Shown here piece by piece: positions 36,582-44,344 of a stretch of 58,889 nucleotides of DNA. A program made the position numbers and the translations under genes. Under the pieces are notes generated by a model. That model had not been told where the DNA came from, searched no databases, and saw nothing but the letters and a program-made list of their open reading frames with translations. This DNA comes from CAHJWO01 sp964245885 (GTDB lineage Bacteria; Verrucomicrobiota; Verrucomicrobiia; Chthoniobacterales; SZAS-18), in contig CAXTOX010000009.1 of assembly GCA_964245885.1 (NCBI GenBank), forward strand, positions 1 to 58,889. Reading direction: 5' to 3'. Position 1 is the first letter of the stretch; the number at the start of each line of letters is the position of its first letter.

Positions 36582-37070
36582 TCAGCTGAAAAGCTCCTGT
36601 TGCAATCCGTCTGGCTTGGACTTGTGTTCCAGCGCTTTGATCTCTTCGATGAACTCACCGACATCCTGGAAATGGCGGTAGATAGAAGCGTACCGGACGT
36701 AGGCCACATCATCAATGAGGTGCAGTTTGGCCATGACCTTGGCACCGATCTCGCGGGAGTGTACTTCGCGGCCGTAGTTCGTCTCCAGTTCCTGGACAAT
36801 CTCCTCGACCGCCCGGTCGAGGTCCTCCAGCTTCACCGGACGCTTTTCGCAGGCTTTGACGATGCCTGCGTTGAGTTTGCTGCGGTCGAAGGGTTCGTGC
36901 CGGCCATCCCGCTTGATCACGAGCAAATCCGCCCGCTCGATTTGCTCGTACGTCGTGAATCGAAATTCACAATTGAGGCATACGCGGCGGCGCCGGATAC
37001 CGGAGCAATGGTTGACCGGCCGGGAATCGATCACTCGATCCTCAATACTTTTACATTTGGGACAGCGCAT
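36582..37070 (-). CDS. nrdR: Transcriptional repressor NrdR
   Basis: 162 residues from ATG 37070 (MRCPKCKSIEDRVIDSRPVN). NrdR represses ribonucleotide reductase genes in response to dATP/ATP. The zinc ribbon is intact (CPKC and CLNC), followed by RRRRVCLNCEFRFTTYEQIE. The ATP-cone is VIKRDGRHEPFDRSKLNAGI to YVRYASIYRHFQDVGEFIEE. The length is slightly above the family's usual 150. A NrdR-box-like site lies 30 bp upstream of its start, which would fit autoregulation. Confidence 0.96.
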   Translation of the reverse strand: MRCPKCKSIEDRVIDSRPVNHCSGIRRRRVCLNCEFRFTTYEQIERADLLVIKRDGRHEPFDRSKLNAGIVKACEKRPVKLEDLDRAVEEIVQELETNYGREVHSREIGAKVMAKLHLIDDVAYVRYASIYRHFQDVGEFIEEIKALEHKSKPDGLQQELFS

Positions 37071-37099
37071 CTATCCAGGGCGAACGTGCCCTAGAATTA

Positions 37100-37115
37100 A
37101 CACTAGATGTAGGGG
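37100..37115 (-). promoter_or_regulatory. Candidate NrdR box upstream of nrdR
   Basis: The 16-mer acactagatgtagggg (plus strand) agrees with the usual NrdR-box pattern acaCwAtATaTwGtgt at 12 of 16 positions, as remembered from known boxes. It lies 30-45 bp upstream of the nrdR start, where it could overlap the promoter. NrdR boxes usually come in pairs; a second one was not found. Confidence 0.4.
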
Positions 37116-37179
37116 TGTCAATCCCCTTGCGGCCCACGGACTGAGTTTTCGGCGGCGAAGGCGGCAAAAAGAGGAATTT

Positions 37180-39687
37180 TTACTTCGCGCGGCCCGCCGT
37201 CTTCTTCGTGGCACCGGGCTTCAGCCGCCCCGCTGCTGTCTTGCCCTCGCGCGGGGCACGCGGCTCGAACTCGAACCCAACCTTGCCGAGCTTGTCCAGT
37301 TTCAGGTACGCCGAAAACGGGCGGCCTTTTTTCGAGATGAACCGCGGCAACAAGTCGGTTCTGCCGGTTTCCAGCATCTTCACGACCTGATCAGAAGGAA
37401 CTTCCCGTTGCAGGATGACCTTCTTCATCCGGAACGTGCATTCCTTTTCCGTTGCGACCGCCCGATCGCAGACGAAATCCGCGTCGGTGATGTAGACCTG
37501 GCCTTTTTTGCAGACGGTGCAGGGGTGCAGCGGCGTGGAACCCGAGAAATCGTGGTTTTCGGGCACGGCCGCCGGGAAATCGAACTCGGGTTTTCCTTCC
37601 GCCCCCAGTTTCACGGGCGCATTGAACGGCCGGCCTTCCTTGCTGCGGAATCCTTCCAACGGTCCCACGCGGCCTTCGGTCAGGAGGGTCTTCAACTCCT
37701 CCGGATCGAACTGACGCCCAGCCGCCGACTTCCACAGGACGTAGTCGCAATTGGAACACTTGAAAACCCGGTACTCTTCCTTGAGCGGGCGGGTGCCGCA
37801 CTTCGGGCAAGGAGCGTCCAGTTCGCCGAAGTCGCCATCCACCGTGTCGCCCTGGAAGTTTTTGGCCTTGCTGACAATGTCTTCGGTCAACCCGCGGATC
37901 TGCGCCATGAAATCGCGGCGCTGGATGCCGCCTTGTTCCATGGACTTGAGCTTCGCCTCCCACTCGCCGGTCATTTCGGGCGAACAGAGCGCCTGCACGC
38001 CGATGCCGTTGAGCAGGGAAATCAGTGAAATTCCCTTGGCGGTGGCGTGCAACTCGCGGCCCTGACGGGCGATGTAGGCATCGAGGATGAGTCCTTCGAT
38101 GATCGACGCGCGCGTGGCCGGCGTTCCCAGACCCTTCGCGCTCAACGCCGCGCGCAGGTCTTCGTCATCGATCAGCTTGCCCGCGCCTTCCATGGTGGCG
38201 AGCAGGGTGGCCTCGTTGTACCGCGCAGGCGGACGGGTCTGACTTTCGCGCACCTCCACGGTTTCGGCGTGCGCCCGTTCGCCCTGCACGATCTCGACCA
38301 GGTCCGGGCTGGCGGCGTCGTTCGTGGCCTCGCGGCCGTACACGGCCATCCAGCCCGGGTCCTTGATGACCCGACCATCCGTCTTGAAAGCCTCACCCTC
38401 GACGCGGGTGATCCGGGTCGTCACTTCGAATTGAGCCGGAGGGTAGAAGACCGCGATAAAGCGCCGGGCCACCAGGTCGAACACCTTTTGCTGTATGTCG
38501 TCCAACCCCTTCGGCTCAGCGCCGGTCGGGATGATCGCGTTGTGGTCGGAGACCTTGGAGTTGTCGAACACTTTCTTGGTGAACTTGACCCAGCCGTTCG
38601 CCAGCGCCTTGTCGGCGTGTTTGGCGAGCGCCGGATCAGCGAAGCCGCCCATCGTCGACTTCACGGTCGCCAGGTAGTCCTCGGGCAGGTAGCGGCTGTC
38701 GGTGCGGGGATAGGTGAGCACCTTGAACTTCTCGTAAAGTTGCTGCGCGATTTGCAGCGTCCGTCGCGCGCTGAGGCCAAACCGGCCGTTGGCGTCGCGC
38801 TGGAGGCTGGTCAGATCGAACAACAACGGAGCCGCCTGGCTCGCAGGCTTCTTTTCCTCGGTGACGACCCCGTCCTTGCCCGCGCATTTGTCGCGGATGG
38901 CGTCCGCCTTCTCACGCTCCCAGAGGCGCTCGGCCCGAGCGTCCTCGTCCGCGCCCTTGCGGAAATTCTCGTCGAGCCAGCGGCCGGGATAGTTCCCCGC
39001 CTTAACCACGAAATCCCCGTGCACCTCGAAATACGTGCGGGGCTTGAACGCGCGGATCTTCTTCTCGCGCTCGACCAGGATCGCCAGCGTGGGCGTCTGC
39101 ACGCGGCCTACCGGGGTGAGCTGGAAGCCGCCCGCCTTCGAGTTGAAGGCGGTCATCGCGCGGGTAGCGTTGATGCCCACCAGCCAGTCGCTCTCCGCCC
39201 GACAGTAAGCCGCTTTGGCGAGCGGGATCATTTCCTCGTCGGTGCGCAGACGCCCGAAGGCCGTCCGGATCGCGTCCGCCGTCATGGATTGCAGCCACAG
39301 CCGCCGCATGGGCTTCTTGACGCCGGCGAGCTTTACCAGCAAACGGAAGATCAGTTCACCTTCCCGCCCCGCGTCGCACGCGTTGATGATCTCGGTGATG
39401 TCCGTGCGCTTCATCAGCCGCTTGAGCATCTTGAAGCGGTCCTCGTTCTTCTCGATGGGCTTCAGGTCAAACTCTTCCGGGATCACCGGCAGGGCGGCGA
39501 ACGTCCATTTGCCGCGCTTCTTGTCCATGTCGCTCGGCAGGGCCAACTCGACGAGGTGACCAATGGCCGAGGAGATGACGTACTGGTCGTTCTCGAACGC
39601 GTCGTCCTTGCGCTCGAAGCGGCCCATGGCGCGGGCGAGATCGGCGGCGACGCTGGGTTTTTCTGCGATGACGAGTGCTTTGGACAT
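37180..39687 (-). CDS. topB: DNA topoisomerase III-like (type IA)
   Basis: 835 residues starting MSKALVIAEKPSVAADLARA. It passes single strands through a transient break. The Toprim domain has ALVIAEKPS and the acidic INACDAGREGELIFR, and the catalytic Tyr326 lies in VLTYPRTDSRYLP. The central topoisomerase domain runs to GTPATRASIIEGL. After that come zinc-ribbon and repeat modules: Cys pairs in CPKCGTRPLKEEYRVFKC and CTVCKKG, and two copies of a GRPF-containing module (EGRPFNAPVKLG, KKGRPFSAYLKLDK). A Lys-rich tail ends the protein. The length is typical of TopB variants with such C-terminal modules. dprA is 15 bp upstream on the same strand. Confidence 0.92.
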   Translation of the reverse strand: MSKALVIAEKPSVAADLARAMGRFERKDDAFENDQYVISSAIGHLVELALPSDMDKKRGKWTFAALPVIPEEFDLKPIEKNEDRFKMLKRLMKRTDITEIINACDAGREGELIFRLLVKLAGVKKPMRRLWLQSMTADAIRTAFGRLRTDEEMIPLAKAAYCRAESDWLVGINATRAMTAFNSKAGGFQLTPVGRVQTPTLAILVEREKKIRAFKPRTYFEVHGDFVVKAGNYPGRWLDENFRKGADEDARAERLWEREKADAIRDKCAGKDGVVTEEKKPASQAAPLLFDLTSLQRDANGRFGLSARRTLQIAQQLYEKFKVLTYPRTDSRYLPEDYLATVKSTMGGFADPALAKHADKALANGWVKFTKKVFDNSKVSDHNAIIPTGAEPKGLDDIQQKVFDLVARRFIAVFYPPAQFEVTTRITRVEGEAFKTDGRVIKDPGWMAVYGREATNDAASPDLVEIVQGERAHAETVEVRESQTRPPARYNEATLLATMEGAGKLIDDEDLRAALSAKGLGTPATRASIIEGLILDAYIARQGRELHATAKGISLISLLNGIGVQALCSPEMTGEWEAKLKSMEQGGIQRRDFMAQIRGLTEDIVSKAKNFQGDTVDGDFGELDAPCPKCGTRPLKEEYRVFKCSNCDYVLWKSAAGRQFDPEELKTLLTEGRVGPLEGFRSKEGRPFNAPVKLGAEGKPEFDFPAAVPENHDFSGSTPLHPCTVCKKGQVYITDADFVCDRAVATEKECTFRMKKVILQREVPSDQVVKMLETGRTDLLPRFISKKGRPFSAYLKLDKLGKVGFEFEPRAPREGKTAAGRLKPGATKKTAGRAK

Positions 39688-39702
39688 AGCCGGCGGGCTG
39701 CT

Positions 39703-40863
39703 TCAGACCAGCCGGACGTAATGTTTGCCCGGCAGCTGCTTGATGAGCTTCTTCAGTTCGAGAGCGAGCAACGTAGAAGAGACCACCGGGGTTGGCAAAC
39801 CGCATTTGGAGATGATCCGGTCGATGGCGGTCTCGTCGCGCTCGACGGCGTCGAGCACCGCCGCCTCCTGCGGACGGAGGGTGCCAGCGGTCCGCGCGGG
39901 GGATGGGACGGATGGAACGGATGGAACGGATGGAACGGAGGCCGGTGGCGGTTTGGGGGCCGAGGCGGTGGTGCCCGTGAAAAGGTCTGGCAGCGAATCG
40001 ATCTCCTCCAATACATCGGCGCACTCCATCACCAGCTTGGCACCCTGCTGGATGAGGCGGTTGGTGCCTTGGGAACTGGGCCGGTCGATCGGCCCCGGCA
40101 CCGCGAAGACCGGCCGGCCCTGGTCGAGCGCCTGCCCGGCGCTGATGAGCGCGCCGCTGTTGAGGCTCGCTTCGATGACGAGCAGCCCGAGGCCGCAGCC
40201 GCTGATGATCCGGTTCCGCATGGGAAATGTCTGCCGGTCTGGCCGCACGCCCATCGGAAACTCGGAAACGACCGCGCCCGCCCCGGCGGCGATGCGCTCG
40301 GCCAATCCGTAGTTTTCCGGCGGGTAGATCTGGCTGAGGCCGCATCCGAGCACCGCAACCGTCCGGCCCTTCGCCGCGAGCGCGCCTTCGTGGGCGGCGG
40401 TGTCGATGCCGCGGGCCAGTCCGCTGAACACCGTCAGCCCGGCCGCCGCCAGTTCGGCGGACAGTTTCTTGGCCGTTTCCACCCCGTAGAAGGTCGTGCG
40501 CCGCGAGCCGACGACGCTGACCGCCTGGGCGTCGCGCGCGCAGAGTTCGCCCCAGACGTACAGGACGATGGGCGGATCGTAGATCGTGCGCAGCGCCGGC
40601 GGGTAGTACTCGGACTGCGCGGTGAGCACGGTGACCCCGGCGTCGCGGGCGCGGGCGAGTTCCGCCGGGAGATCCACCTCGTTTTCCCAGCCGGCCACGC
40701 CGCGCGCGATTTCCGATCCGATGCCTTCGACGGACGCCAGCCGGTCCGCCGGGGCGCGCAGGATGGCCTGCGGTTCGCCGAAGACATCCAGCAGCCGCCG
40801 CAGCCGCACCGGTCCCACCCGGGGGATCATGTTGATGATGATGCAGGCTTCGGTGTAGGTCAC
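39703..40863 (-). CDS. dprA: DNA-processing protein DprA
   Basis: 386 residues from ATG 40863 (MTYTEACIIINMIPRVGPVR). It loads RecA onto incoming single-stranded DNA in natural transformation. The N-terminal helix-hairpin-helix region is MIPRVGPVRLRRLLDVFG, the Rossmann-like core has VSVVGSRRTTFYGVETAKKL, FSGLARGIDTAAHEGAL, EFPMGVRPDRQTFPMRNRII, and FAVPGPIDRPSSQGTNRLIQ, and a C-terminal winged-helix DprA_WH domain follows (LDAVERDETAIDRIISKCGL). Between core and WH is a Val-Pro-Ser repeat from a 9-bp minisatellite. It lies upstream of topB and may share its transcript. Confidence 0.95.
   Translation of the reverse strand: MTYTEACIIINMIPRVGPVRLRRLLDVFGEPQAILRAPADRLASVEGIGSEIARGVAGWENEVDLPAELARARDAGVTVLTAQSEYYPPALRTIYDPPIVLYVWGELCARDAQAVSVVGSRRTTFYGVETAKKLSAELAAAGLTVFSGLARGIDTAAHEGALAAKGRTVAVLGCGLSQIYPPENYGLAERIAAGAGAVVSEFPMGVRPDRQTFPMRNRIISGCGLGLLVIEASLNSGALISAGQALDQGRPVFAVPGPIDRPSSQGTNRLIQQGAKLVMECADVLEEIDSLPDLFTGTTASAPKPPPASVPSVPSVPSVPSPARTAGTLRPQEAAVLDAVERDETAIDRIISKCGLPTPVVSSTLLALELKKLIKQLPGKHYVRLV
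39902..39937. repeat. 9-bp minisatellite inside dprA
   Basis: Four tandem 9-bp units (gatggaacg, the first with one change) encode the Val-Pro-Ser run in the linker of DprA. Length changes by whole units would keep the frame. Confidence 0.85.
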
Positions 40864-40924
40864 GGGCGGCGGCAGCCTTTGTAGCCGGGGCGAACGCGCG
40901 GCTCAAGCACAACCGCCGCCCGCT

Positions 40925-42190
40925 TCAAGGCTCCTCGTAGAGCGTCTCGACGACCCGGCGCACGTCGGCGGCCGTGACCTCCCCGGGTGCTGAGAGCACG
41001 GCGTCGCCCAAACGTCGCGCGAGCACGAAGCGAACGGCATCGGCCTCGAACTTTTTGTCCCGGCGGAGGCTGGCCATGATCGTTTCGAGCGAGATTTCGC
41101 GTGGCAGACGGGTGGGCAGGCCGAAACGCCGCAGCAAGTGGACCAGACGCCGGAACTCCTCTTTGGAGAACCCCGCGTGTTCGGTCGAGAGCCGGCCCGC
41201 CGCCACCATCCCGATCGCGATGGCCTCGCCGTGCAGGAACCGCCCGTAGCCCGCGGCTTGTTCGACGGCGTGCCCGACCGTGTGGCCAAAGTTCAACCGC
41301 GCGCGGATGCCCTCGCGTTCGAACTCGTCCTCCGCGACGATGGCGGCCTTGATCTCCAAGTTCCGCCGGATGATCTCCGGCATCACCGCAGCCGAACCGC
41401 CGCGCTTGAAGGCAAATAAACCGTCGAACAACTCGCGGTCCCGGATGACGGCATGCTTGATGATCTCGGCGAACCCTTCGTTAAACTCGCGCGTCGGCAG
41501 CGAATCAAGTGTTCCCACATCAGCGATGACGACCGAAGGCGGGTAAAACGTCCCGAGCAAGTTTTTGCCGGCGCGAGAGTTGACCCCGGTCTTTCCGCCG
41601 ATGGCGCTGTCCACCTGGGCGATGACGGTGGTCGGAATTTGCGCGAACGGAATGCCTCGGTAGTAGATCGACGCGACGAACCCGGCCAGGTCGCCCACGA
41701 CCCCCCCGCCGAGCGCCACCACGAAACTGTGGCGGTCCAGCCGGGCCTCGATCATGGCTTCCGCAACGCGCGCAGCCTCGGGCATCGACTTGGACGCCTC
41801 GCCTGATGGCACGGATACCAGTGACGGAATCATCCCCGCCGCGCGCAGGCTGGCCAGGACGGGGTCGGCGTACAACGGGCCGACGCGGTCATCGGTGATG
41901 ACCACGCAACGCGTCCCGCCTCGGCCGAAAGGCAACGCCTGCACCNNNNNNNNNNCGCCGGCCGGGACGGTGATCAGCGAAGCCTCGAACCCTGCCTGGC
42001 GTAATGATCCGAGCGCCGGCTCCGCGTAGAGCGGGGCGACGGTTTCGTCGGTGACGAGCGCGCAACGCCGCCCCCGCTTGGCGAAGGCCAAGCGGCCGAC
42101 GATTTCACCGACTTGGCCGAGAAGCTGGCGGCCGACGTGGACTTCGTAGAGATGCGAACGCGAGGAGACCTGGAGGGTGTGGAAGATCAC
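40925..42190 (-). CDS. aroB: 3-dehydroquinate synthase (composite across an assembly gap)
   Basis: It starts at a GTG at 42190 (reading IFHTLQVSSRSHLYEVHVGR after the first residue). AroB makes 3-dehydroquinate from DAHP in the shikimate pathway. The C-terminal two thirds are complete: VVALGGGVVGDLAGFVASIY, AQIPTTVIAQVDSAIGGKTG, NEGFAEIIKHAVI, and GHTVGHAVEQAAGYGRFLHG. The N-run at 41946-41955 joins two different versions of the same region: RCALVTDETVAPLYAEPALG on the N-terminal side, and RCVVITDDRVGPLYADPVLA on the C-terminal side. The given frame therefore contains about 45 duplicated codons; the true protein should be about 370 residues. The reading frame happens to stay open across the gap. 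Confidence 0.93.
   Translation of the reverse strand: MIFHTLQVSSRSHLYEVHVGRQLLGQVGEIVGRLAFAKRGRRCALVTDETVAPLYAEPALGSLRQAGFEASLITVPAGXXXXVQALPFGRGGTRCVVITDDRVGPLYADPVLASLRAAGMIPSLVSVPSGEASKSMPEAARVAEAMIEARLDRHSFVVALGGGVVGDLAGFVASIYYRGIPFAQIPTTVIAQVDSAIGGKTGVNSRAGKNLLGTFYPPSVVIADVGTLDSLPTREFNEGFAEIIKHAVIRDRELFDGLFAFKRGGSAAVMPEIIRRNLEIKAAIVAEDEFEREGIRARLNFGHTVGHAVEQAAGYGRFLHGEAIAIGMVAAGRLSTEHAGFSKEEFRRLVHLLRRFGLPTRLPREISLETIMASLRRDKKFEADAVRFVLARRLGDAVLSAPGEVTAADVRRVVETLYEEP
41946..41955. other. Assembly gap (10 N) within aroB, with diverged duplicate flanks
   Basis: Ten N bases. Both flanks (about 41809-41945 and 41956-42092) encode the same AroB segment, but with many amino-acid differences, so the two contigs come from different genomes or strains. 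Confidence 0.93.
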
Positions 42191-42204
42191 GGACGGAAAT
42201 TTGT

Positions 42205-44208
42205 TCAGAGCACCCGGGTGACCCCTTGTCCGCCCTTGAGGCCGCCGGGAAGTTCGAAGCACAAGCAGCGGTTGGCGTATTCGACGTGAATCGTCGCGGC
42301 TTCGTTCGTGGGGTTGGCGATGCTCAGGCGCATCCCGTCGGGCCGGCGGTCCTGACAGAGCACGACGCAAGGACGGTTGACCGCGACCCTCCCGCCGACG
42401 GGAACCGTAATGATGCCCGGTTCCCAGAACACGATCCCCACCGCCCGGAGCGCTTGGTGGCAGACGGCCTGGAGGGAAGGGGTGTTGGACAAAATCTTGA
42501 TCTGCGCCAGCTCGTGGTCCACCGACGCACGCGCATCCTCGCCGCCGGGAAGCACGGTGTAGGCGTACGCCTCGCCGCCGGGCTGCACGCCGTGGTCGAT
42601 CCACACGGAAAACACCTCGCGCGTCAACGTCCCGGCGGGCCCGTCGCTCGTCTGTGCGGCCAGGCGCGCCCGCACCGGCATCGGCTCGGGGAAATGGTAC
42701 ACGATCCCGTCGTGTTCGAGCCGGTAAGCGGCGCTCAGATCGTAGGATTTGCCTGGCGCGAGGAGGAGGTTCTCGCCGCCCTTGCCGTACGCGGTGACCG
42801 GGCCGCGGAGCGCACATTGGTTGACCGACGTGAACACCGGACCGGCCGGGTCGTCGCACCCGATCCCGTTCCCCAGGCACACGAAGCTGTCGTCGAAGTA
42901 GAACCACGCCTTCCGGGCGCGCAGATCGTCGCGTTGCAGGTCCATGACGGCCACGCCGTATTCCCCGTCGCTCACCCCGCCGACGAACTTCCCGGCGTTG
43001 GCCTGGCCGGTCGTGCGCTCGTCCAGCGGCACGGTGGACTGCACTGCCGTGGTGCCCGGCAGCCGCCGCCAGTCCCACACCGGGAAAACGTCACGGTACT
43101 CGCCGCCGTCGCGCAGGATGTACGTCAGCCCGTCGGCGACGTGATGGTGTTGCCGGCCCCCGTCGTGATCGCCCGTGGTGGCGTTCGTTCTCGGGGAACT
43201 CATCCGCACCGAAGTGTAGAACCCCGGACGCTGGTGCACCGCGAAGTCCGACCGCCAATAGTGCCGGTGGCCGTGTAGGGAGGGTTCCACCGTGCCGCGC
43301 AGACGGCGGGCGAAGGCGGCCATCTCGGTGCGCCGGGGCGTGAGGCCGCCGTCGGCCAGTTGTTCGACGGCGGCGGCGAGCGCCCGCAGGTCCCGGGGCG
43401 CACGCGCGGTTTCGTCACCCGCCGTGCCGTGGTCGAAGCTGCCCGCGCGCACCATCCATTGCTGCCCGTCGAGGAGGAACGCGGCGAACAGGCGCAGGCA
43501 CTCCGCCGGGGCTTGCCAGGGCGTGCCGTGCGTGAGGAGAAAAAACCGCGCGGCGTTCTCGGCAAACGCGAGGCCATAGCCACCCAAATGCAGAGAGGCA
43601 TCCCCCTGGTGAAAGCTCATGTCCGCCTGCAAGCCTTCCTCGCCGACCGGAGCGACGCGCACCTCCCGGCAGGCGCGTTCGCACGCTTCCTGGCACAGGG
43701 CGGGGATGTTTTCGAGGCAGCCGCGCAACAGGACATTGTGGGCGACCCAGAGCAGGTTCGCCCCGGCGCGGTCAGTCCAGGCGCCGTCCGCCCAGTGCGA
43801 CCACCGCGAGCGGGCCAGGATTTCGACCACCTTCCCCCGGGCACCCGGCGACAAACCCGCCTCGGACAGGAACGCCGCTGCCCCGACGAGCCGCGGCACG
43901 CCGATCTCGTGGTGCCATCGATCTCCGGCCTGAAAGTCCCGCGCCAGCCAGAAATCGAATGCGCGGGTGAGCACCCCGTCGAGCGCGCCGCCGCAAAACT
44001 CCCGGGCGCGGGCCAACCGCAGGACACGCTCCAGATGTTCGCTCGCGCCCCAGGCGGAGCGGCCGACCGCCGCATAGTCCACGTCAAGCCACGCGCCGTC
44101 CGGGGTGACGCCGGCGGCCAGTTCGCGCGCCGCGTCCAACTCCGCCGCGGTGGGAGCCGGACGCAGCAGCGAGGCGTGCAGGCGTTGCTTGAGAGTGTCG
44201 AGAGTCAC
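42205..44208 (-). CDS. Polysaccharide lyase family 8-like protein, catalytic positions replaced, no signal peptide
   Basis: 667 residues from ATG 44208 (MTLDTLKQRLHASLLRPAPT). The resemblance to PL8 (chondroitin AC, hyaluronate, xanthan lyases) is clear: RWHHEIGVPRLVGAAAFL, TDRAGANLLWVAHNVLL (Asn151, a catalytic position), ADMSFHQ..GGYGLAFAENA, then YWRSDFAVHQRPGFYTSVRM and EYRDVFPVWDWRRLPGTTAV in the beta-sandwich. In known enzymes a His lies nine residues before the catalytic Tyr (Tyr211 here). At that position is Gly202, with His200 and His207 nearby. The Arg of the GR..R motif is Asp265, while Arg269 is kept. There is no signal peptide, whereas PL8 enzymes are usually exported. It may be a non-catalytic or altered member. 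It is 14 bp upstream of aroB on the same strand. Confidence 0.82.
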   Translation of the reverse strand: MTLDTLKQRLHASLLRPAPTAAELDAARELAAGVTPDGAWLDVDYAAVGRSAWGASEHLERVLRLARAREFCGGALDGVLTRAFDFWLARDFQAGDRWHHEIGVPRLVGAAAFLSEAGLSPGARGKVVEILARSRWSHWADGAWTDRAGANLLWVAHNVLLRGCLENIPALCQEACERACREVRVAPVGEEGLQADMSFHQGDASLHLGGYGLAFAENAARFFLLTHGTPWQAPAECLRLFAAFLLDGQQWMVRAGSFDHGTAGDETARAPRDLRALAAAVEQLADGGLTPRRTEMAAFARRLRGTVEPSLHGHRHYWRSDFAVHQRPGFYTSVRMSSPRTNATTGDHDGGRQHHHVADGLTYILRDGGEYRDVFPVWDWRRLPGTTAVQSTVPLDERTTGQANAGKFVGGVSDGEYGVAVMDLQRDDLRARKAWFYFDDSFVCLGNGIGCDDPAGPVFTSVNQCALRGPVTAYGKGGENLLLAPGKSYDLSAAYRLEHDGIVYHFPEPMPVRARLAAQTSDGPAGTLTREVFSVWIDHGVQPGGEAYAYTVLPGGEDARASVDHELAQIKILSNTPSLQAVCHQALRAVGIVFWEPGIITVPVGGRVAVNRPCVVLCQDRRPDGMRLSIANPTNEAATIHVEYANRCLCFELPGGLKGGQGVTRVL

Positions 44209-44344
44209 GCTGCCGGGAGGGATGAACCGGAAAAATCCGCGCCTCGCCCAGTGTCATATCGGACCAGCGCGCCTTGCGAGGGTTTTCGCATCGGATGGAA
44301 GTTTTCCTTTAGCTCGGGAAAGATTCAATGCAACTCTTGCTGCC

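Noticed and set aside
38047..40884. 945-codon open frame on the plus strand opposite topB and dprA
   Set aside because: It is antisense to two complete, well-recognised genes and has the Arg/Gly/Ala/His-rich composition of a high-GC shadow frame.
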